42,578 bases of DNA from assembly GCA_002723115.1 (NCBI GenBank), contig PBNL01000005.1, positions 1-42,578 of the forward strand, given 5' to 3'. Of this stretch, positions 35,491 through 42,578 are shown piece by piece (the stretch's first letter is position 1; each line of letters starts with the position of its first letter). Source of the DNA: Methanobacteriota archaeon (GTDB taxonomy: Bacteria; Bacteroidota; Bacteroidia; Flavobacteriales_D; Sanyastnellaceae). The position numbers and the translations under genes are program-made. The notes beneath the pieces were generated by a model. It ran no database searches, had not been told where the DNA came from, and saw only the letters and a list, made by a program, of their open reading frames with translations.

Positions 35491-35523
35491 CTCGTCTGTA
35501 GTTAACTAATCTTCTTTACCCTT

Positions 35524-36513
35524 ATGCAGTCAAATTTAGACTCCTCTCATCTTATTCTTTTTGTCTATAACAGATTGCGAATTTTTATCGCTGTAGGCCT
35601 TGTTGCAACTGTTGTTTCTTCTGTTGTTTCGCTTGTTATGGAAGAGAAATTCCAATCAAGCGTTGTAATGTTTGCAACTACACAAAGCTCAATTGGTCAG
35701 CAATTTTTTGAGGAGACAAATTCAGGAGACATCCTTTCTTATGGAGAAACTGAGGATGCTGAAAGGTTGTTACAATTATTGAATTCTAATCTTGTTAGAG
35801 GCAAAATCATAGCTTCACACAACCTTGCTGAACACTACGACATTGATGTTAATGAGCCAGGTGGAAAGACTTTACTACAGAAGGAATACAACAGTAATGT
35901 GAGTGCTGCGCTAACACGTTACGGTTCTATAAGGGTTGCGGTAATGGATACAGATCCACAACTAGCAAAAGAGATTGCTAATCATTTGGTTCAGCTAACA
36001 GACAGTTTGGCCAATAAGCTTAGAAATGAAAGAGCACTGCTTGCATTTGAGTTGGCAAAACAGTCGTACGAAAAAGCTGTTAAGGAAATCCAAACTGCAG
36101 AGGACAAACTAGGAGAACTGCACTCACAAGGTATCTATGATTTCGAAGCTCAAGTTGAAGGTCTTACCATTCAGTATGGAACTGCTGTTGCTAATAACAA
36201 CATGAAGGGCGCAAGAACAATCCAAAACGATCTTGATAGAATTTCGAAACTTGCTAATGAGTACAACGAGCTAGCAAATTTTCTTGAACCAGCTTACGAG
36301 CAATTGGCAATATTGAAGAAGAGATTTGATTTATTGAAGGTTGATGCTGAAACTCATCTACCGTCAAGTTTAGTTGTCGACATGGCAGAGGCAGCAGATA
36401 AGAAAGCTTATCCAGTAAGATGGCTAATTGTAGTTGTAAGCGTATTTTCTTCTCTTGCATTTACACTTATTGCATTACTCGTACTCGATAGTATTAAATC
36501 TGCAGAAAAGTAA
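35524..36513 (+). CDS. Wzz-like polysaccharide chain-length regulator
   Basis: Inner-membrane polysaccharide co-polymerase family, which sets polymer length. The 329 residues have two transmembrane helices (about 19-40 and about 299-322) flanking a large periplasmic part rich in helices (about 150-285, including ELAKQSYEKAVKEIQTAEDK). No Walker motif or tyrosine-rich tail follows, so it is a Wzz-type and not a kinase-fused type. The next gene encodes an O-antigen-ligase-like protein and begins 2 bases after the stop, consistent with one operon. Confidence 0.78.
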   Translation: MQSNLDSSHLILFVYNRLRIFIAVGLVATVVSSVVSLVMEEKFQSSVVMFATTQSSIGQQFFEETNSGDILSYGETEDAERLLQLLNSNLVRGKIIASHNLAEHYDIDVNEPGGKTLLQKEYNSNVSAALTRYGSIRVAVMDTDPQLAKEIANHLVQLTDSLANKLRNERALLAFELAKQSYEKAVKEIQTAEDKLGELHSQGIYDFEAQVEGLTIQYGTAVANNNMKGARTIQNDLDRISKLANEYNELANFLEPAYEQLAILKKRFDLLKVDAETHLPSSLVVDMAEAADKKAYPVRWLIVVVSVFSSLAFTLIALLVLDSIKSAEK

Positions 36514-36515
36514 AA

Positions 36516-37952
36516 GTGAAGCAATTTGCTTCTGATAAAATCGCATTAATTGGCGGGATTATTTACTCAATAATTCTAAGCCTAAGCATCTATTTTGAAT
36601 TTATGTGGTTGGCACTAGCGCCAGCTGGATTTGTATTAGCATGGTGGGCAATTAAACGCATGGATTTATTCATGGGTGTTCTTCTCATGGCTGTTCCACT
36701 AAGTTTGAATTTACAGGAGTTTTCTTACTCAATGCCGGGTCTATTTATGCCTACTGAGCCTATGCTTTTAGGATTACTTGGGCTTTTTATAATAAGATCA
36801 TGTAAAGGATATCCAGTAGACAAAAAACTATTTACACACCCAATTTCGTATGTGATTGGTGCAATGATGTTGTGGATGCTTATCACATCTCTTACCAGTT
36901 ATGATTTGATCGTTTCTCTGAAATTTTTTACCTCTAGATCTTGGTTTGTAGTGGGGTTCTTTTTCATACTAGGGCATATAATGCTACACAAGCCCGTGTA
37001 CAGAGAGAACATGGTTTTATTGATTCTATACCCTCTAATTATCGTTGTAATCTATACTGTGATAAGACACGCAGGACATGCTTTTAGCAAGGATGCTGGT
37101 CACTGGATGATGAAGCCATTCTTCAAAGACCACACTTCATACGGAGCCGTCCTTGCAATGCTGTTTCCTCCTGCTTTGTTTCTGCTTTTAAAGAAGGATA
37201 GGCCTGCAATTTCAAGATTGTTATTGGGAATTGCTACATTTATTTTGGCTATTGGGATTGTGTTCTCGTTTACAAGGGCTGCTTGGGTGAGTTTGGTGGG
37301 AGTAGCTGCACTTTTTACAGCAATGAGATTAGGGGTAAAGTTGAAGCAGCTTGCATCAGTAGGAATTTTAGCAATTGGACTTCTTTGGTTTAATCAAGAT
37401 TCTATTTTAATCGAGCTTCAGAGGAATAAGCAGGATTCATCTGACAATTTAACTGAACACGTAGAGTCTATTTCAAATGTTTCGAGTGATGATTCTAATC
37501 TGGAAAGATTAAACAGGTGGAATTGTGCTTATTCTTTGTTTAAAGAGAGACCTGTTTTTGGGTGGGGTCCTGGGACTTATCAATTTGTCTATGCTCCTTT
37601 TCAAGAAGCTAAATACCAAACCATAATTTCCACCAATACCGCCGATGGTGGCAATGCTCACAGTGAATACCTTGGGCCATTAGCAGAACAGGGTGTCTTC
37701 GGTCCTATATTCATGATATTACTCCTTTGGATGGTTTGTAAAATAGGATTCAGACTATGGGAAGAGAGTGAGGATGTTGATGCTCGCAACTTAGCTGTTG
37801 GAATTTACCTTGGTGTAATGACCTACTTTATTCACGGTGTGCTAAACAATTATCTAGACACAGATAAGGCGAGTGCACCCTTCTGGGGATTCATCGCCTT
37901 ATTAGTTGTTATGGATCTTGAACTCAGTGAGCGCAAGAAAAAAATTCTGTGA
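36516..37952 (+). CDS. O-antigen ligase / polymerase family membrane protein
   Basis: Polytopic membrane protein of the Wzy/WaaL class, which polymerises or transfers surface glycans in the periplasm. The 478 residues contain about 11-12 hydrophobic segments and a large periplasmic loop (about 300-385). The family motif region is FTRAAWVSLVGVAALF followed by ERPVFGWGPGTYQFVY and NAHSEYLGPLAEQGVFG. It starts with GTG at 36516, right after the Wzz-like gene; no nearer ATG preserves the first helix. Ligase and polymerase cannot be separated by sequence. It ends 3 bases from the convergent efp stop. Confidence 0.88.
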   Translation: MKQFASDKIALIGGIIYSIILSLSIYFEFMWLALAPAGFVLAWWAIKRMDLFMGVLLMAVPLSLNLQEFSYSMPGLFMPTEPMLLGLLGLFIIRSCKGYPVDKKLFTHPISYVIGAMMLWMLITSLTSYDLIVSLKFFTSRSWFVVGFFFILGHIMLHKPVYRENMVLLILYPLIIVVIYTVIRHAGHAFSKDAGHWMMKPFFKDHTSYGAVLAMLFPPALFLLLKKDRPAISRLLLGIATFILAIGIVFSFTRAAWVSLVGVAALFTAMRLGVKLKQLASVGILAIGLLWFNQDSILIELQRNKQDSSDNLTEHVESISNVSSDDSNLERLNRWNCAYSLFKERPVFGWGPGTYQFVYAPFQEAKYQTIISTNTADGGNAHSEYLGPLAEQGVFGPIFMILLLWMVCKIGFRLWEESEDVDARNLAVGIYLGVMTYFIHGVLNNYLDTDKASAPFWGFIALLVVMDLELSERKKKIL

Positions 37953-37955
37953 AAC

Positions 37956-38522
37956 TTACTTCTTAACTCTCTCGGTATACTCCTTCTTACGGGTATCTAC
38001 CTTGATGAAATCGCCTGTATCTATGAATAGAGGGACTCTTATTTCAACTCCAGTATCAATAGTTGCCGGCTTTAAAGTGTTTGTTGCTGTATCTCCTTTT
38101 ACTCCAGGCTCTGTATAAGTTATCTCTGCTTCAATATGAGTTGGAAGTTCACACGACAATGGTCTTTCCTCATCTGCGTGGAAAAGGATTTGGCATATAA
38201 GTTCATCCTTTAAAAATTCAGGAGCATTAATTAAATGCTTGCCTAAAGAAATCTGCTCATAAGTTGAACAGTTCATGAAGTGATAACCCATATCATCATT
38301 GTACAGATATTGATACTCCCTCGTCTCAATTCTAACCGGGTCAATTTTAGCTCCAGCGTTAAACGTGTGATCTACCACACGACCAGTTTCAATGTTTTTA
38401 AGCTTAGTTCTAACAAACGCCGCTCCCTTTCCTGGCTTTACGTGAAGGAATTCTACGATTTGCCATAATCCGTTATTGTGGTTTAAGCACAATCCATTTT
38501 TAATGTCTGATGTATTTGCCAT
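37956..38522 (-). CDS. efp: Elongation factor P
   Basis: Relieves ribosome stalling at polyproline. The 188-residue length is standard. The conserved tip loop is HVKPGKGAAFVRTKLKN with Lys32 at the modification position. The central and C-terminal OB domains show MNCSTYEQI and the C-terminal VPLFIDTGDFIKVDTRKKEY. The 5' end overlaps the preceding gene by 23 bases on the same strand, and a near-consensus box TATCTTTA lies 4 bases before the ATG inside that region, so it may also have its own near-leaderless promoter. Confidence 0.96.
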   Translation of the reverse strand: MANTSDIKNGLCLNHNNGLWQIVEFLHVKPGKGAAFVRTKLKNIETGRVVDHTFNAGAKIDPVRIETREYQYLYNDDMGYHFMNCSTYEQISLGKHLINAPEFLKDELICQILFHADEERPLSCELPTHIEAEITYTEPGVKGDTATNTLKPATIDTGVEIRVPLFIDTGDFIKVDTRKKEYTERVKK

Positions 38523-39858
38523 GCGTTAAAGATATGGATAGAGACATTAATTCCCCTTCCATAGCCCAAACCCTCTCAAAGCTCACTTTCAAAATTTTGG
38601 GTATGGCCTCGAAGTAGAGGTTGAATCGAGCTTGTTCGGTTGAGGCTGACTGGATTCTGGTGCCGCGTGCCTTTGGGACGGATTGGTAAATTCTGGTGCT
38701 GCCGCCAGTGATGATGGCGAGGGTTAGGCGCGGGATTGAGAGTTTGAATCCTATGCTGGGTGTGGAGCCTAATGCCGTGATTGGGGTCAGGGATGAGGTT
38801 TGGGTTGCGGCTTTGAGACGGGCTGAGAATTCTGGAAGGAGGGATGGTTGGAAGTCTGAGGTGACGCGGGTGGCGAAGGTGAAATTGGGGGTTGAATGGG
38901 TGTGCTGGATGTCAATGAGGAGGTCTAGGCCGGTGGTTTGTGCTTGGATGAATGATTCGCTGAAGGTGAGGCGGGTGCCGTAAAGGTGATTTTGGGCGGA
39001 GTTAAGTTCTCCGAAGATGATTAGATTTTTACTGGGGGTGTAGACCGCTTTCAGAACTGCTTGAGGAGTGGAATTAATCATTCCAGCTTCAGCATTTAAC
39101 CCAAAACTATTGCATTCCGTTCTGACATTTGAAGTGTATCCTTTATTTGAACTTGATATTAAGCCAATCGAAGTGATGTTATTGAATTGAAAGAAAGATC
39201 CTGTTAGAATTTCTGGTAATGTTGAACTTAGATCAATAGCCGTCGTTGTCCACCAATTTTGACGAGAAAATGACATGACAGAGCCACGCCTATGCACGGT
39301 TGATAGTGATTGGCGAAATGGACAATCTACTACACTTAATGTATGTGGAGAGCGCATCTGATGGTAAAAATCATCTCGACGAAAAAGCAATCCTGTACCC
39401 CAAGGCAATACATAATCTCCAATTAGCAACTGCGTATTGCCTTTATTGATTTTTAGATATCCATGCGGATCAAAACCGTTTTGATTTCTAATGAATCTCA
39501 AACCCAAATTGCAAGAACTGAATCTGAAATCTGTAATCGTCCCGTACAATGAACCCACGGTTTGGGCAATAAACAATTTCGATTGTGAATTCGTTTTAGG
39601 AGTACATAGAATTTTCCATTCATTTGATTGCGCTAACCAAAAGCTAACCTCTTCAGACAATCCATCTATAGACCATGCCTCCTCAACAACTTGCGGGTAA
39701 CCATATGTCATCAAATGGTCTCTAATATGTTGAGCATCATTTGAAGTAATTAATGCTAATTCTAACCATGGAAACAGAATTGCATCTATTTCATCTTCGG
39801 TTTGGGCTAAAGCAATTGTGGAATATGAAAAAACAATGATTGCAATAAGTCCTCTCAA
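38500..39858 (-). CDS. Exported protein, probable HhH/beta-barrel type of Bacteroidetes
   Basis: The 452 residues start with TTG and a clean signal peptide (MRGLIAIIVFSYSTIALAQ); the TTG overlaps the stop of the upstream gene, and no ATG nearby keeps the signal. Residues about 22-75 look like a worn helix-hairpin-helix segment, and LLIGDYVLPWGTGLLFRRDDF resembles the LGDY-GQG motif of large Bacteroidetes proteins that join HhH segments to an outer-membrane barrel. The remaining sequence alternates like barrel strands. It is shorter than that family's usual 600-700 residues. Function unknown. The 3' half uses C-ending codons much more than the 5' half. Confidence 0.6.
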   Translation of the reverse strand: MRGLIAIIVFSYSTIALAQTEDEIDAILFPWLELALITSNDAQHIRDHLMTYGYPQVVEEAWSIDGLSEEVSFWLAQSNEWKILCTPKTNSQSKLFIAQTVGSLYGTITDFRFSSCNLGLRFIRNQNGFDPHGYLKINKGNTQLLIGDYVLPWGTGLLFRRDDFYHQMRSPHTLSVVDCPFRQSLSTVHRRGSVMSFSRQNWWTTTAIDLSSTLPEILTGSFFQFNNITSIGLISSSNKGYTSNVRTECNSFGLNAEAGMINSTPQAVLKAVYTPSKNLIIFGELNSAQNHLYGTRLTFSESFIQAQTTGLDLLIDIQHTHSTPNFTFATRVTSDFQPSLLPEFSARLKAATQTSSLTPITALGSTPSIGFKLSIPRLTLAIITGGSTRIYQSVPKARGTRIQSASTEQARFNLYFEAIPKILKVSFERVWAMEGELMSLSISLTHGKYIRH

Positions 39859-40520
39859 ATCTCAGCAATAAATCTTGTACTACCACCCATGACTCTATAC
39901 CTGTGAACGGTGCTAATTAGCACACCATTTATTTTGACTGTGAACCCGATCTGTACACTAGTGCTTAGTGCTTCTAATCTTGCAAAAAACCTAATATCTT
40001 CTTGAAAAACATGAGTTGACATGGACCACCCTATAGTCGAGATCGAACTCCAAAGCCCTAGCCCTACTACTATTCTGCCATCTATATATGACGCCTCAAT
40101 TTTCCAAGGTATTCCTATGTCAAGGGGGGAGCATTCAAAAAAGATTTGGCATATATCACTATTGTAAAAAGCACCAACATTAGATAACATTTTCACGTTG
40201 CTCTCATGCACTTCAGGAAATGATTCTACTCCCCCACCAACCTCAACCCATCCTAAGACATCATGACCCAAATCCTTTACAACCCAACACATAGCACGTC
40301 CATCAACAAAACTCCTCCATCCCGAGTACTGCAAAACACCATAAATCTCACCATCCTCCAAAATCCTAGCCTCCACCACAAATGAATCCCAGTCAGTACC
40401 CCAAATCTCTTTACCAACCACAACCCGACCCCTACTCTGCAATGGCGCATCCCAAACGGCCTGAGCTCCATCCTCAACCCCAGCAAACACAACGAAAAAC
40501 ACACTAACTATCAGTCTCAT
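39855..40520 (-). CDS. Small exported protein, unknown function
   Basis: The ATG at 40520 gives 221 residues with a signal peptide (MRLIVSVFFVVFAGVEDGAQA). I recognise no family. The mature part is rich in Gly, Val and aromatic residues with alternating strands, suggesting a beta-sandwich. It is followed at once, with a TTGA overlap, by the barrel-like gene, and the two are probably expressed and act together. The 5' half (about 40200-40520) is strongly biased to G-ending codons, which makes the product look unusual. A GTG one codon upstream is the only alternative start. Confidence 0.65.
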   Translation of the reverse strand: MRLIVSVFFVVFAGVEDGAQAVWDAPLQSRGRVVVGKEIWGTDWDSFVVEARILEDGEIYGVLQYSGWRSFVDGRAMCWVVKDLGHDVLGWVEVGGGVESFPEVHESNVKMLSNVGAFYNSDICQIFFECSPLDIGIPWKIEASYIDGRIVVGLGLWSSISTIGWSMSTHVFQEDIRFFARLEALSTSVQIGFTVKINGVLISTVHRYRVMGGSTRFIAEI

Positions 40521-40586
40521 CACCGCAATCTGCTACACATCTTATCTCACCAGACCAATAAAATACCAGCGTAGCTGTCTTTTTTA

Positions 40587-40617
40587 TTGTCGTTTATAAT
40601 AGTTCGTCATATATTTG
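40587..40617 (+). promoter_or_regulatory. Promoter for tRNA-Leu
   Basis: TTG (40587-40589), a 20-base spacer and TATATTTG (40610-40617) match the Bacteroidetes primary sigma consensus exactly. The tRNA begins 17 bases after the box. The 114-base gap before the tRNA otherwise shows nothing else. Confidence 0.8.
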
Positions 40618-40634
40618 CACCCCGATTTTGGAAT

Positions 40635-40716
40635 GCGGGTGTGGTGAAATTGGTAGACACGCTAGACTTAGGATCTAGTGCCGCAAGGTGTGTGGGTTCG
40701 AGTCCCTCCACCCGCA
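40635..40716 (+). tRNA. tRNA-Leu (anticodon UAG)
   Basis: The acceptor arms GCGGGTG (40635-40641) and CACCCGC (40709-40715) pair perfectly, followed by discriminator A. The anticodon stem CTAGA/TCTAG encloses the loop CTTAGGA, giving anticodon TAG. A long variable arm and the T-loop GTTCGAGTC are present, as expected for a leucine tRNA. The 3' CCA is not encoded. Confidence 0.96.
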
Positions 40717-40756
40717 CAATTCCAACTCTTCTGGATAAGCTCCTTAAAAGAAAAGC

Positions 40757-42109
40757 ATGCAAATAAGTCAGGAATCAATTGATGCGCTAAGAGCGCATGT
40801 TAGCGTTACTCTAGAAAAATCCGATTACGAAGATCGCGTTTTAGATTCTCTAAAATCATATAAGAAACAAGCCCAAATGCCAGGATTCCGTAAAGGGAAA
40901 ATTCCGATGGGATTAATACGCAAACAATACGGCAAGAGTATTCTAGCTGATGTGGTTAATAAACTTCTTTCTGAAGCTTTACAGAAGTACGTTATGGATA
41001 ATAAGCTTGATATACTAGGAAATCCTATTCCATCTGAAAACCTTGAGGACAGTGGAGACTGGGAAAATCCAGATGCATTTACCTTTCACTATGAAATAGG
41101 TTTGGCCCCTGATATTAAGCTGGATTTAAAGAAGGCTAAATTCATACGCCACACTATACCAGTTGACAAGAAAGCCATTGACAGCCGCATAACTGATATG
41201 CAACGTCAACATGGTAAAGTGAATGATGTTGAGGTTGCAGGTGCAAAGGACATGCTTCTCGGAACATTTGTTCAACTCGATGAAAAAGGTGAAATTTTAG
41301 AGGGAGGTATTGAAAACCGCAGCTCTATTTCAATTGAATTCGTTGAGGACAAAAAGACTCAAAAGAAATTAATTGGTTCTAAGCTTAATGACGTTGTAGT
41401 TCTTGATCCTGCTAAGGTTTCAAAAGGGCATGACGATTTGGGTAAAATGTTGGGCATCACTCAAGAGCAAGTTCACGACTTGAAGGGTGAGTTTAAGTTT
41501 GTTGTAGAAGAAATCAAGAACCTCGAGGAGCATGAAGTAAACCAAGAGCTATTTGACAAAATATACCCTCAGGGTGAAGTAAAGAATCTTAAGGATTTCA
41601 AAGGAAAGATTGAAAAAGATCTCGAGGACTACTTCGACAGAGATGCTGAGTGGGTTTTCCGTCGCAGATTTGTTGTAGACCTTGTTGAGCACATGAAAAT
41701 CGAACTTCCAGATGCGTTCTTAAAGCGCTGGATTATGCTTACAAACGAAAAGCCTGTAACTGCAGAACAGCTTGATTCAGAATTTTCTGGTTACGCTGAT
41801 TCATTACGTTGGCAATTAGTCCAAAAAGAAGTGATGGCAGATCAAGATATTAAGGTTACTGCTGATGAGCTAGAAATTGAAGCAAGAAAATTCATTAGCG
41901 GTCAGTACGCACAGTACGGCATGCCTATGGATGAAGAGACTATGTCTAATATGGCAAAGAACATGCTTGCTAAAGATGAAGAACGTCGCAAAATTGCAGA
42001 TGTAATTATCGAAAGAAAGGTGGTTGATCACCTTAAAACTTTGGTTAGCATCAAAGACAAGTCTATCAGCTACGATAAGTTTACTGAACTAGCTGCAGAG
42101 GTTAAATAA
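40757..42109 (+). CDS. tig: Trigger factor
   Basis: Ribosome-associated chaperone for nascent chains. The 450 residues include the ribosome-binding signature GFRKGKIP (43-50), followed by RKQYGKSILADVVNKLL. The middle region is a weak match to the FKBP-type domain, as is usual in Bacteroidetes, and the C-terminal part is helical and charged (SurA-like arms). It starts 40 bases after the tRNA and is likely read from the same promoter; clpP follows 80 bases downstream, the standard tig-clpP order. Confidence 0.94.
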   Translation: MQISQESIDALRAHVSVTLEKSDYEDRVLDSLKSYKKQAQMPGFRKGKIPMGLIRKQYGKSILADVVNKLLSEALQKYVMDNKLDILGNPIPSENLEDSGDWENPDAFTFHYEIGLAPDIKLDLKKAKFIRHTIPVDKKAIDSRITDMQRQHGKVNDVEVAGAKDMLLGTFVQLDEKGEILEGGIENRSSISIEFVEDKKTQKKLIGSKLNDVVVLDPAKVSKGHDDLGKMLGITQEQVHDLKGEFKFVVEEIKNLEEHEVNQELFDKIYPQGEVKNLKDFKGKIEKDLEDYFDRDAEWVFRRRFVVDLVEHMKIELPDAFLKRWIMLTNEKPVTAEQLDSEFSGYADSLRWQLVQKEVMADQDIKVTADELEIEARKFISGQYAQYGMPMDEETMSNMAKNMLAKDEERRKIADVIIERKVVDHLKTLVSIKDKSISYDKFTELAAEVK

Positions 42110-42132
42110 AGCTTGTGAATATCCATTTAGTC

Positions 42133-42171
42133 TAGGCGTAGGAGTTTAGTGCTTGTAAACTAAATTGCCTA
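42133..42171 (+). other. Stem-loop between tig and clpP
   Basis: Outer arms TAGGC (42133-42137) / GCCTA (42167-42171) and inner arms TTTAGT (42145-42150) / ACTAAA (42159-42164) with an 8-base loop form a bulged hairpin. No T-run follows, so it is not a standard terminator. It could be an attenuator, a processing site, or part of the clpP leader. TTTAGT also occurs as a direct repeat at 42126. Confidence 0.35.
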
Positions 42172-42189
42172 CATATTACTCAAAGTAAC

Positions 42190-42578
42190 ATGAACAACCG
42201 TAAAGAATTTATGAAGTTCGCGGTCAAAGACCGTGGATTAAGTAGCCATACTGTTGGGGACTTTGTCTCTTCAATATATGGGCCTGAAAACATGACTCGA
42301 ACTGTTATCGAGGAAAGACCTATGCCGTTTAGAGAGGTAGACGTTTTCTCTCGATTAATGGCAGATAGAATCATATTCCTTGGAACTGGTGTTGATGATT
42401 ACGTTGCAAACATTATCCAGGCTCAGCTGCTATTCCTAGAATCTACTGATTCAGCTAAGGATATTCAGATTTATATCAATTCTCCAGGTGGAAGCGTTTA
42501 TGCAGGTTTGGGGATATACGATACAATGCAATACATTAAACCAGAAATTGCTACTATTTGCACAGGCATGGCAGCTTC
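42190..42578 (+). CDS. clpP: ATP-dependent Clp protease proteolytic subunit, 3' end outside window
   Basis: Serine-protease barrel subunit that degrades proteins fed by ClpX or ClpA. The first 129 codons are visible from the ATG at 42190. Family motifs: [27 protein letters not shown], and [18 protein letters not shown], the oxyanion-hole region. The window ends inside GMAAS, just at the catalytic Ser codon, so the triad cannot be checked. About 20 residues precede the usual bacterial start, typical of the ClpP pro-region in Bacteroidetes. Downstream of tig, as in most bacteria. Confidence 0.95.
   Translation, partial: MNNRKEFMKFAVKDRGLSSHTVGDFVSSIYGPENMTRTVIEERPMPFREVDVFSRLMADRIIFLGTGVDDYVANIIQAQLLFLESTDSAKDIQIYINSPGGSVYAGLGIYDTMQYIKPEIATICTGMAA

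Overview
The window reads as a compact chromosomal segment of a Bacteroidota bacterium, most likely a marine member of the Flavobacteriales (Cryomorphaceae-like). The evidence is a type IX secretion/gliding gene set (porU, porV, a porP/sprF-type gene, gldJ), large secreted proteins with Cys-rich GCTxxxAxNY repeats, a NhaD sodium/proton antiporter, promoter boxes of the Bacteroidetes TAnnTTTG type, and low-to-moderate GC. Species-level placement cannot be made from this window. No insertion sequence, prophage, CRISPR array or integrase is visible. No gene-free stretch exceeds about 150 bases.

Layout. 1-1.3 kb: 5' part of a secreted repeat protein gene whose 3' end lies outside the window. 1.4-4.5 kb (minus): exbB-exbD-tonB-folC, each pair joined by a one-base TAATG overlap. 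4.6-8.4 kb (minus): anmK, an amino-acid (glutamate-type) dehydrogenase and nhaD, ending in a hairpin terminator. 8.4-9.5 kb (plus): acyl-CoA dehydrogenase, divergent from anmK. 9.5-15.4 kb (minus): pdhA-pdhC (pyruvate dehydrogenase E1 alpha and E2), recG and an uncharacterised propeller-like protein. 15.5-16.9 kb (plus): a VTC-type polyphosphate polymerase-domain protein coupled to a DUF4956 membrane protein. 16.9-22.6 kb (minus): porU-porV-ispF. 22.7-28.2 kb (plus): porP/sprF-like, gldJ, a terminator, murF, tyrS. 28.1-29.1 kb (minus): LuxE-like acyl-activating enzyme, divergent from a small lipoprotein gene. 29.7-33.7 kb (minus): a 1339-residue secreted multidomain protein. 33.8-38.0 kb: rnhB and a GT4 glycosyltransferase (minus), divergent from a Wzz-like and an O-antigen-ligase-like gene (plus). 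38.0-40.5 kb (minus): two exported proteins of unknown role and efp. 40.6-42.6 kb (plus): tRNA-Leu(UAG), tig and the 5' part of clpP.

How the genes fit together. PorU and PorV form the surface attachment (sortase) side of the type IX system; the PorP/SprF-like barrel and the GldJ lipoprotein belong to its motor/gliding side. The two repeat-rich secreted proteins are candidate cargo, although the complete one ends in a dockerin-like calcium loop instead of a recognisable type IX C-terminal domain. ExbB-ExbD-TonB energise outer-membrane transport, and the glycosyltransferase/Wzz/ligase set points to surface polysaccharide. The rest is core metabolism and housekeeping.

The less expected observations are: a cupredoxin domain with a full type 1 copper ligand set inside the large secreted protein; a 16-bp palindrome that is two back-to-back promoter boxes; many promoter-like boxes lying 4-11 bases from start codons, which suggests near-leaderless mRNAs; the VTC/DUF4956 pair; and sharp within-gene changes in synonymous codon choice.
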